A stretch of 35,515 nt of DNA from CAZPDM01 sp964585305. Lineage in GTDB: Bacteria; Planctomycetota; Uabimicrobiia; Uabimicrobiales; JABWCH01. The notes beneath the pieces are model-generated. The model did not search any database and was not told the DNA's origin. It was given only the letters and a program-made list of their open reading frames with translations. A program made the translations under genes and the position numbers. This document shows, one piece after another, positions 7,007 through 14,113 of the stretch; position 1 is the first letter of the stretch; every line of letters begins with the position of its first letter. The stretch is from the NCBI GenBank assembly GCA_964585305.1, contig CAZPDM010000040.1:1-35515 (forward strand), in the 5' to 3' direction.

Positions 7007-9732
7007 TATCTTTGATCCATTTTATCAATTTCTAAAAGAACAGAATTAGATAACTCCATCTTAGAAAAATAATTGTTTTTTACATCGTACTTAAAAATAT
7101 AATCAAGAATATCTTCTTCTAAAAGAGGCAATAAATTATTTATATCTACAATCTTATCAGCTTCTAGCAAAAACCGAGTTTTAATAATTCTAGTGATATT
7201 TGCAATTAACAACCTCCGACAACGCTTTGCCCAAGTAATATTATTATTCGTAAATATAGATTTAATATCTTCTGAAGCATTTTCTATTATTCTAATAATA
7301 ATATCTTCAGGAATCACAGCTTGTGCAATACGAAGAAGATCAAATTCAAAATCTTGGCTTTGTAAGAGAAGATTTGAATTTGCTAAAAAATCTTCCAAAC
7401 TATTGAAAGTCGTTCCAGAAGAAAGCAACTTAAAAATACGTATGCGAAATCGTTCTGCAAATCTAGAATCATCTACAATAAGTTCTTGTATTTTGCTTAG
7501 TTTTTTTGCAATTAAATCCATAAGTTCTTGCGCCATATTAAAAGAAATCTTATCAGATTCTGTAACAACTAAACAAGTATTGGTTTCGGTTTCTGGAAGT
7601 TTAAGACTATTTGTTCTAGGTAGTTGAGAAAAAACTTTTGTTGCGGCAATTTTTGAATGCCTAGTTATTTGTTCTAAACGAGCTGTTTTTAAATTTTTTT
7701 CAGATTCTGCAATCTTTTTAATTTCTTCAAAAGGAGAAGATATAACTACAGGATGCGATTTTAAATTTATAGTTGTAGTTGGCAAATTTTTAGAGTCTGG
7801 GCTTTTTGGCTGTATTTGATAAGAAGATTGTGGCTGTTGTTGCTGATAATAAGATGTTTGTGGAGAAGAAGGATATTGGGGAATCTGTGCAGGTGGAGAC
7901 TGTTGTTGTTGCTGAAAAAACTGTGGTTGTGTTTGTGATTGATAAGGATATTGGGTAATTTGTGTAGGCGGCTGTTGTTGTTGTTGAAAAAACTGTGGTT
8001 GTGTTTGTGATTGATAAGGATATTGGGTAATTTGTGTAGGCGGTTGTTGTTGTTGCTGAAAAAATTGTGGAGATATTTGTGGTGGATAAGGATATTGAGT
8101 AATTTGTGTAGGTGGCTGTTGTTGTTGTTGGAAAGATTGGGAAGAATTTGAAACAGGGTATTGAGCAATTTGAGCAGCTTGTACTTGCGAAGGAAGTTGC
8201 TGTTGCTGTTGTTGTAAAGATACTGATTGCGATAATGGTTGGCCAGAAAAAGGATAGGAGATAACTGGAATTTGTACCATTTTCTTTATTGATTCCTTAG
8301 AAGTTTGCAAACGACGTGTTTCATTTCCAACAGCTTTTAAAGCTGACGTCCCAAAAAGAGGATTGTTTTTTCTAGCCGTTGTAGTACCTGGTATTTTTTT
8401 TGTTTCAGAAATTTCTTGAGGTTTTTCAGTAAGGTTATTTTGAAGGTTATTTTCATTAATATTTAAAATTGAACTGATATATTGAGATAAAGAATTTATT
8501 GATAAAGAATTCTCTCCATCTTTTAATAAGCTTTGACAAGAAGCCTCATTAAGATAAATGGGATAAGAAAATTGTCGAAGCACCAATAAAACCTTAGATA
8601 TTTTATTAGATATATCTATGGAATATCCTTTATTTTGTAATAAATCAGCCAAAGTAGTTTGATAGCGTTTAAATTGCTTTGAGTCTGGAATTTCTGATAT
8701 AGGAGAATGAAATAACTCTAAATCTTCTTGCCATTGGCTGGCAATTACTTGATTTAAACGTACAGCAAAATTTGTAGAATTATTAGGAATTGCATCGTAT
8801 TTAGCAGACATATATTCTGGCAAAAAAACTCTTCTTAAAACTCTTTCTAACATTCCTATACAAATACCTTCTGGAAACTTTTCAAAGTATTGCAATATTT
8901 TAGGTTGTTGATTATTTCTTAAATACCATGTAACTAAATTTGGTAAGTATTCTGGAATAACTTGTTTTAAAAATAAAGAATATCGATTTTCTGAAGAGAA
9001 TTCCCTTGTAAAATAAGAAGTTACAATAAGACGCAATATTCCATTACTAGTAAAGCGAAAATGCTCTGGACAAATCTCTTTAAAATAAATTCCATTTTGA
9101 GCATATCCTGAAATAAGATAAATCAATTGAAAAATATTTTTATTTAAAATGTCAGCATTTAATGTTGAAAATCCTTGAAAAATGGAAACTGGCAAAAACT
9201 CAGTTATCATAAAAGGCTTGTCAATTATTTGGTTTTGGGATAATATTTCTTCTACAATAGGCTCTATTTTTTGGGCAACTGCTATACTTTGTATAGATTT
9301 ATAAATAATATTTACAAATCTAGTAGGATCATAGTACTGGCTTAGTTTATTCGAATTTTCTTCATCTTTTTGAAATAAAGAATGCCCACGTATTTTTACA
9401 ATATTTCCTTTAATATCAACATTTTGCGTTGGAATTTGCGGCAAAGAAATCATTTGTTGCATATCAGCTAAAAAACGATTTTGATCTTCACCAGGGCGAT
9501 ACAAGATAATTTTTTTGCCTTTTAGAGAAAATATTTCTGGAAATGGAACACGTCCAAGAAGTTCTACAACTAAAGCTTCATTTAAACGATTTGAAACACC
9601 ATTCACTATTTCTTGACCAAGCTCAAGAAACAAAGTTATTTGATGAGTAATATTAAAAGATTTATATTGTAAAGGAAGTAGCAGCATATTAGAAGGTAAT
9701 GCTTTTCCTAGAATTTTTTGATATTCTGACAT
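7006..9732 (-). CDS. Large protein with kinase-like N-terminal region and Gln/Pro-rich repeats, function unknown
   Basis: I do not recognise the 908-residue protein as a named family. Residues about 60-330 read like the skeleton of a protein-kinase fold: a hinge-like FMITEFLP (174-180) and NGIYFKEICPEHFRF (213-227), which lines up with G-I-x-H-R-D-L-K-P-E-N-I. The HRD and DFG catalytic residues are not conserved, so it would be a pseudokinase (inference). Residues 500-645 are low complexity, with about four 24-residue repeats of FFQQQQQPPTQITQYPYQSQ type. Residues 660-908 are helical. There is no signal peptide. It starts 17 bp after rpiB and overlaps the methyltransferase gene by one base, so it is mid-operon. 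Confidence 0.6.
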   Translation of the reverse strand: MSEYQKILGKALPSNMLLLPLQYKSFNITHQITLFLELGQEIVNGVSNRLNEALVVELLGRVPFPEIFSLKGKKIILYRPGEDQNRFLADMQQMISLPQIPTQNVDIKGNIVKIRGHSLFQKDEENSNKLSQYYDPTRFVNIIYKSIQSIAVAQKIEPIVEEILSQNQIIDKPFMITEFLPVSIFQGFSTLNADILNKNIFQLIYLISGYAQNGIYFKEICPEHFRFTSNGILRLIVTSYFTREFSSENRYSLFLKQVIPEYLPNLVTWYLRNNQQPKILQYFEKFPEGICIGMLERVLRRVFLPEYMSAKYDAIPNNSTNFAVRLNQVIASQWQEDLELFHSPISEIPDSKQFKRYQTTLADLLQNKGYSIDISNKISKVLLVLRQFSYPIYLNEASCQSLLKDGENSLSINSLSQYISSILNINENNLQNNLTEKPQEISETKKIPGTTTARKNNPLFGTSALKAVGNETRRLQTSKESIKKMVQIPVISYPFSGQPLSQSVSLQQQQQQLPSQVQAAQIAQYPVSNSSQSFQQQQQPPTQITQYPYPPQISPQFFQQQQQPPTQITQYPYQSQTQPQFFQQQQQPPTQITQYPYQSQTQPQFFQQQQQSPPAQIPQYPSSPQTSYYQQQQPQSSYQIQPKSPDSKNLPTTTINLKSHPVVISSPFEEIKKIAESEKNLKTARLEQITRHSKIAATKVFSQLPRTNSLKLPETETNTCLVVTESDKISFNMAQELMDLIAKKLSKIQELIVDDSRFAERFRIRIFKLLSSGTTFNSLEDFLANSNLLLQSQDFEFDLLRIAQAVIPEDIIIRIIENASEDIKSIFTNNNITWAKRCRRLLIANITRIIKTRFLLEADKIVDINNLLPLLEEDILDYIFKYDVKNNYFSKMELSNSVLLEIDKMDQR
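7812..8130 (-). repeat. 72-bp in-frame repeats encoding Gln/Pro-rich units
   Basis: On the minus strand about four copies of a 72-bp unit encode FFQQQQQPPTQITQYPYQSQ followed by TQPQ and variants. The middle copies are almost identical at the DNA level, indicating recent expansion or slippage. The antisense and alternative frames of this stretch also stay open, giving spurious His/Asn-rich ORFs. Confidence 0.85.
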
Positions 9733-9749
9733 AAAATTAGTAACCTCAA

Positions 9750-10196
9750 CTAGTTACTATTTTCTAAAATAGAAATTTTTTGAACACGACGAGAATGTCT
9801 ATCATTTAAAAAAGTATATTTTAGCCAAGTTTTTACTATTTTTTCTATTTCTAACTCAGTATTAATTCGACTTCCTAAACATAATATGTTAGCATCATTA
9901 TGTTCCCTACTTAATTTTGCCATTTCCTCATTTGTACATAACGCTGCCCTAATTCCTTTTATTTTATTTGCAGCAATAGCCATCCCTATTCCTGTACCAC
10001 AAATTAAAATACCTAAAGATGAGTCTTTATTAACAATTTCCCTTGCTACTTTTTCTGCAAAATCAGGATAATCACAAGAATCTTCTTTTTCTGTACCACA
10101 ATCTTCTATTGTGTATCCTTCTGATAAAAGTATTTTTTTTAAATTTTCTTTATTTTTTAAGCCAGCATGATCACTTCCTAATACGATTTTGTACAT
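9750..10196 (-). CDS. rpiB: Ribose-5-phosphate isomerase B
   Basis: RpiB interconverts ribose-5-phosphate and ribulose-5-phosphate in the pentose phosphate pathway. The 148-residue product has the RpiB/LacAB signature: SDHAG (8-12), a DYPDFA segment (42-47), the active-site Cys in ILICGTGIGM (C66), REHND with the general His (H99) and RHSRRV near the C-terminus (R133, H134). Length is typical. AGGA lies 7 nt before the ATG. It is the first gene of a minus-strand operon whose other members (kinase-like protein, methyltransferase, prepilin-like) have no obvious metabolic link. Confidence 0.95.
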   Translation of the reverse strand: MYKIVLGSDHAGLKNKENLKKILLSEGYTIEDCGTEKEDSCDYPDFAEKVAREIVNKDSSLGILICGTGIGMAIAANKIKGIRAALCTNEEMAKLSREHNDANILCLGSRINTELEIEKIVKTWLKYTFLNDRHSRRVQKISILENSN

Positions 10197-10497
10197 AAAG
10201 ATATCCTAACTTAGATTGCTAGTTAAAAAAATTATAACTATAGTGTTTATAAAGAAAAAATAATGAAAAAATTATATAAATCATTTAGAATTTTTTCTAA
10301 ATGGATGTTTTTTTTCTACCAGAAAAATTTTTCTTGAAAAAAAATTATTTTTTATAAAAAATAATATACCTTATAGAAAAAAAAATGCAAGAGTTTAATA
10401 TTATAGAAAAAAATTTAACTTTTTTTCATAAAAAAGTATCTTTTTTTTAACTAAAAAAATTTTTTTTAAAAAAAAGCAAATTTTTATAAAATTTGTC
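10197..10497. other. Very AT-rich intergenic region between rpiB and tRNA-Leu
   Basis: About 300 bases of poly-A/T runs. It contains a perfect 22-bp palindrome at 10344-10365 (attattttttataaaaaataat) and should hold the rpiB operon promoter on the minus strand. I could not pick a convincing -35/-10 pair there. No gene seen. Confidence 0.6.
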
Positions 10498-10525
10498 TTG
10501 ACATTTTTATAAAATTTGATATATT
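10498..10525 (+). promoter_or_regulatory. Sigma70-type promoter of tRNA-Leu
   Basis: A consensus -35 TTGACA (10498-10503), 16-bp spacer and -10 TATATT (10520-10525) place the transcription start about 25 nt before the mature tRNA. Confidence 0.8.
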
Positions 10526-10556
10526 TAGCCTATCAATTCTTCTTATAGAAGATTTT

Positions 10557-10640
10557 GCCAGAATGGCGGAAATGGCAGACGCGCCAGACTCAAAATCTGG
10601 TAATCGCAAGATTGTGTGGGTTCAAGTCCCTCTTCTGGCA
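10557..10640 (+). tRNA. tRNA-Leu (anticodon CAA)
   Basis: An 84-nt cloverleaf. The acceptor stem GCCAGAA pairs with TTCTGGC, with discriminator A. The anticodon stem CCAGA/TCTGG encloses loop CTCAAAA, giving anticodon CAA (reads UUG). A long class II variable arm (AATC-GCAA-GATT) is typical of tRNA-Leu. The T loop is TTCAAGT; the T stem carries one U-U mismatch. CCA is not encoded. Confidence 0.95.
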
Positions 10641-10645
10641 ATAAA

Positions 10646-10685
10646 TAAAAATCCAGGGTTTTTTATAAAAATCTTGGATTTTTTT
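10646..10685 (+). terminator. Terminator after tRNA-Leu
   Basis: AAAAATCCA / TGGATTTTT inverted repeat with an A/T-rich loop, followed immediately by a T-run. Confidence 0.8.
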
Positions 10686-10916
10686 ATTTTTTCCATATTT
10701 TTTTTGTAATTTTGCAAAAAAAGAAGCTTTTTATAGAAACCACCAAAGAAAACACAAAAAACGAACAAAAAAAAGTGAAAAGTGTTGTATAATCGTTTTC
10801 GTGCGCCGTTTTACCCGCATATATTTTAGAAACTTTTCAAAACCGAAGATAAAAAATCCCTAATGAAAAAAAAACTTTCTTTAATTTTTCTTTTTATATA
10901 AATATTTCTTTGCTTA
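10686..10916. other. Intergenic region between tRNA-Leu terminator and tandem repeat
   Basis: No gene or RNA recognised. A short GC-richer island (cgttttcgtgcgccgtttta, about 10794-10813) stands out in A/T-rich sequence. Confidence 0.5.
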
Positions 10917-11176
10917 TAGATCTATTCTTTTTCTTTTTCNNNNNNNNNNNNNNNNNNNNNNNNNNNNNNNNNNNNNNNNNNNNNNNNNNNNNNNNNNNNN
11001 NNNNNNNNNNNNNNNNNNNNNNNNNNNNNNNNNNNNNNNTATGGGGGGAAATCCAATCCCTTTTTTATATCACCTATCTCTTTTCAAATAGATCTATTCT
11101 TTTTCTTTTGTATTCCGGGGGTATGGGGGGAAATCCAATCCCTTTTTTATATCACCTATCTCTTTTCAAATAGATC
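10917..11176 (+). repeat. 82-bp tandem repeat interrupted by assembly gap
   Basis: After the gap the unit beginning tatggggggaaatccaatcc recurs with an 82-bp period (11040 and 11122), including tagatctattctttttcttt. The same block at 10917-10939 abuts the left side of the N-run. The 100 N therefore probably replaces an unknown number of repeat units. One minus-strand frame reads KKGIGFPPIPPEYKRKRIDL and ends at a stop in each unit. Confidence 0.8.
10940..11039. other. Assembly gap (100 N)
   Basis: Exactly 100 undetermined bases, the usual placeholder for a scaffold gap of unknown size. It is flanked on both sides by the 82-bp repeat. Confidence 0.97.
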
Positions 11177-11764
11177 AAAAAAACTTATTAAAGAAAACTA
11201 TCTAATTAAACAAACAAAGAATCAACCTCAGAAAAGTTTCTCTCCTTGACTGTAAAAGGATGTGAGCATCGACTAACCAATCTAAGGAAACTTAGTAGGG
11301 AAAACAGCATGTCGAAGTAAGGTCCAAAGCAGTGTGCTAGATATACTGAGCTGAGGACCAGCTCAAGCAACTCCATGATGAAAGCTGAATTGCCTGAATC
11401 CTAGAACAAGCACGGAATTATCGCGTAATCATACTCTAGCTAACAGATTACGGACTAAACTCCAGAAGTTACCCGAAAACGACATCTGGATACAGTTGTT
11501 TAGTCGGCACCCAAAAATTTGGGAAAGTTCAAATAGGACATCTAAAGAGTTGAATAAATATTTGCGGAGGAATACGGGATCGCCTAAGATGGAATGCCTA
11601 GTATAGGCTATAAAGTTCAGCTTTTGAATATCCATTATGGCGACAGAGCTTTCATAGTACTCTAATGATTGGCCAAGAAAACCAATACATGGGGAAGGGA
11701 AGCAGATTTCCATAAGTAATCTTACCAAAAAGCCCTGGATAGGGAACAAATTTTGGAGTCCTTT

Positions 11765-13411
11765 ATGAAAAGTTATATTGAAAGGTTACTTACCATCAGT
11801 CGGCTAGGTGAAAAGCCTGCCAAAGATTTACATCGTCTTTTATATCGAACTGATTTATGGATAGATTCTTATAAAGAATTAAGTAACAAGGTTTATGAAA
11901 AAAATATTACTCTAAAAATAGAAAAAATTATTACAAAAATAAAATCTAATTCTTTAAACTTTAAAGAGTTAGATTCAGAATCATTTGAATTACTTCAGCA
12001 TGTAATTTTCACTATTCTTAAAAATGTTTATGAACCTATTTTCAAAGAAATTTCTCATGCTTTTCGACCTAACAAAAATTGTCACACCGCATTACAAAGA
12101 GCAATTGGGATAAAAACAACTTGGATTCTTCAAGCTGATTTAATAAATTGTCTTCCTCAAACATTGAAAAAACAGCTCTCTCTCATTCGCTCATCTTTAT
12201 CTACAAAAATCCAAGACCAAATTTTTACAATTATCATTTGTGAATGTATCAAACGCTCTGGTTTCTTTGAAGAGAATAGTTCTTATAAACAATCAATTAA
12301 AGTCAAATCCCATTTAGCTGGAATATTACTCAATGTAATTCTGCATAATATAGATAGCAAAATTGAACAGATGTCTGAAGAAGTAAAACAAAAAAATCCT
12401 CGTCCTAAAAATCAAGAAACCGCAGCCTATTCCACCATTTCATCACAAATTTTCCGTTTAAAAGCCAAAATAAATTCTCTTTCTAAAACCGACACCGTGC
12501 CTCAAGAAATGTCAAATTTGACTGCGGAATTAAAAAGATTAGTAAAACTTAGACAATTGACACAGTGCAAAGTTAAGACTAATAAAAGGCTTATATCTGT
12601 TCGCTATGCAAACCAGCTTATCATTGGAATAGATGGAACTCATCAAGACGCTATACAAATTTTTAAAAATTTTCACTCATATCTTCAACAAAATTGGAAT
12701 TTTTCTACAGAAGTTAATAATTTAAAATTGGTTAGTACAAAAAAAGGGTATATCTTTTTGGGCTATAAAGTGAAACGTGCAAAAGAAAGAATCACCCCAA
12801 AACACCGCCGTTCTGGACAAAGGAACATGCAGCTTCTTGTTCCTCGCCATATTATGGCACAATGGGCAAGTCGTTTAGGGTACGGTGATTTTGAAACTTT
12901 ACGCAGCGTCCCACGTACAGGGTTAGTCAACTGGTGTCCTGATGGAATCCTCAAAACTTTCAACAGAGAGTTAATAGGACTCTCCAAACACTATGCCTTG
13001 GCAAGTCGCCCTAGTTACTATAAAGTGCTTGGCAAATTGTTCTGGATTGCTGAGTTAAGCTTTGTAGAAACGCTTGCAAAAAAATATAAATCCTCTCGTA
13101 CAAAAATCTATCGAGAATTATTAACACATGACAGACAGCTTGTTTTAAAAGTTCCTTCTATTTCCGGTAGAAAAACATTCTTCTTTGCCCGGCTAAAAAA
13201 TGTTAATAAAAACTCCAAAATTGAAAATTATTGTCTTTATGGACAAAAACAGTCTTATGAGCATTCCCAAGATCATATTTACCAAATACCTATCTCATAT
13301 ACCAAAAAAGATTTTCAACCGGGTTTCGATAAAGTTCCCTCACATAATGTTTTTTCTCAATTCAACTTATTTGAAGAATGCCCATCAAAATTTTCTTTAT
13401 GCCAAGTTTAA
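11765..13411 (+). CDS. Group II intron maturase with degenerate reverse transcriptase active site
   Basis: The 548-residue protein has the RT fingers/palm framework: SHAFRPNKNCHTAL (97-110), the first catalytic Asp region as QADLINC (D125), the motif-4-like block HLAGILLNVILHNID and FLGYKVKR (331-338). The YADD box is replaced by RYANQLIIG (YANQ at 291-294), so both catalytic aspartates of that motif are missing. The maturase domain X is well preserved (about 356-476: NRELIGLSKHYALA, SFVETLAKKYKSS). No HNH endonuclease motif is visible. I chose ATG 11765, with GGAG 6 nt upstream; an in-frame TTG lies four codons earlier. It probably aids splicing but cannot reverse-transcribe (inference). Confidence 0.88.
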   Translation: MKSYIERLLTISRLGEKPAKDLHRLLYRTDLWIDSYKELSNKVYEKNITLKIEKIITKIKSNSLNFKELDSESFELLQHVIFTILKNVYEPIFKEISHAFRPNKNCHTALQRAIGIKTTWILQADLINCLPQTLKKQLSLIRSSLSTKIQDQIFTIIICECIKRSGFFEENSSYKQSIKVKSHLAGILLNVILHNIDSKIEQMSEEVKQKNPRPKNQETAAYSTISSQIFRLKAKINSLSKTDTVPQEMSNLTAELKRLVKLRQLTQCKVKTNKRLISVRYANQLIIGIDGTHQDAIQIFKNFHSYLQQNWNFSTEVNNLKLVSTKKGYIFLGYKVKRAKERITPKHRRSGQRNMQLLVPRHIMAQWASRLGYGDFETLRSVPRTGLVNWCPDGILKTFNRELIGLSKHYALASRPSYYKVLGKLFWIAELSFVETLAKKYKSSRTKIYRELLTHDRQLVLKVPSISGRKTFFFARLKNVNKNSKIENYCLYGQKQSYEHSQDHIYQIPISYTKKDFQPGFDKVPSHNVFSQFNLFEECPSKFSLCQV

Positions 13412-13650
13412 GCATAAAAAAAACGTTTAAATTTAAAAGAGTCTCATTACTGGGTAGTTATCCACTAAAAACAATTTTATATGCGTTAAAACACGTTTTA
13501 ATGGGCATTTTAAAGAAGATAAAAAGACACCCTCTCATATCACATTGCTAATTTATTTGCTATCTTTTTAATGAAAGTAATATTTTTTGACATAAGCCCA
13601 GGGCTATCCATACATTAGTTCTTTTCTTTACTGATGATGTGGAAATTGGA

Positions 13651-13684
13651 GAGCCGTATGACGCGAAAGTGTCCCGTACGGTTC
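13651..13684 (+). ncRNA. Group II intron domain V
   Basis: A 34-nt hairpin. Lower stem GAGCCGTA/TACGGTTC includes a G-U pair. A two-base bulge (CC) precedes the upper stem GACGC/GTGTC, capped by a GAAA tetraloop. This is the catalytic core of the ribozyme and looks intact. Confidence 0.93.
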
Positions 13685-13783
13685 GGGAGGGGGCAAAGTA
13701 AAACCTGTTTCTTGTAAAGGAAAAAAGGCGTATTTTGCCTACCTCATACTTTTTTCAAAAAAAATTTCTATCGAAAATAGAAA

Positions 13784-13904
13784 ATAAGAATTTTATTGTT
13801 ATTTTTATAAAAATAGCTTGCCAATCTTGTTAGTGATTGATACAATAAAAAATCTGTACTAAAAATTTTAATCACTCGAAATTTTTCATCTTATTCTACA
13901 GGAA
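13784..13904. other. Intergenic region between intron and secretin leader
   Basis: About 120 bases of A/T-rich sequence. It probably holds the promoter of the secretin transcript; ttgatacaataaaaaatctg near 13836 resembles promoter elements but I cannot assign boxes confidently. No gene seen. Confidence 0.4.
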
Positions 13905-14065
13905 AACCCAATTGGGTTAGAAACCCAAGTTGTTAGCTAAAAAGTAATGTAAATTACTATAGAAAAAGCTTGGGATGATAAAGATACAATAGTCCCAGTA
14001 AGAATTATCAATAATGGACTATATCAATTCTGAACCTAGTCAAGGAAATAAAAAGTAACTAGCAA
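13905..14065 (+). ncRNA. Candidate structured leader RNA (riboswitch/attenuator-like) upstream of the secretin gene
   Basis: The leader holds many perfect complementary pairs: AACCCA/TGGGTT (13905-13918); TTGGGTT-AGA-AACCCAA (13912-13928); CCCAAG/CTTGGG (13924-29 with 13969-74) enclosing AGTAAT-GTAA-ATTACT (13943-58); TGGGA/TCCCA (13971-75 with 13993-97); ATAGTCC/GGACTAT (13989-95 with 14016-22); and a long-range TTGTTAG/CTAGCAA (13930-36 with 14059-65). Several are mutually exclusive, as in regulatory RNAs. No known riboswitch class was recognised. The next gene starts 49 nt downstream. Confidence 0.5.
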
Positions 14066-14113
14066 TTTAGGGTTAAGAGAATATTTTGATGGAGGGCGTA
14101 ATTTTATTAAATA

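Larger units (their letters stand above)
11262..13747 (+). mobile_element. Group II intron with intron-encoded maturase
   Basis: The 3' end has an unmistakable domain V (13651-13684) and a domain VI-like hairpin (aaggcgtattttgcctacct, about 13725-13744) ending in an AC/AY-type 3' splice site near 13747. A maturase ORF sits where domain IV should be. The 500 bases before it are structured and less AT-rich than the neighbourhood (for example GAGCTG/CAGCTC at about 11348-11365), as expected for domains I-III. The 5' boundary is uncertain: GTGAG at 11262 resembles the GUGYG consensus. No interrupted coding exon is evident; the intron lies in intergenic DNA. A TTTCTAT/ATAGAAA hairpin lies just downstream (13765-13783). 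Confidence 0.85.

Noticed and set aside
7767..8168. Minus-strand His/Asn-rich ORF inside the 908-aa gene
   Set aside because: It is an alternate frame of the CAA/CAG-rich repeat stretch; the Gln/Pro frame belongs to a long continuous gene with a start and operon context.
10910..11173. Plus-strand ORF across the first gap
   Set aside because: It exists only because N codons do not stop translation; its ends are the 82-bp repeat.
13905..14065. Group I intron, suggested by AAGATAC followed by ATAGTCC and GGACTAT
   Set aside because: The two P7-like strands occur in the wrong order and other conserved core elements are missing.
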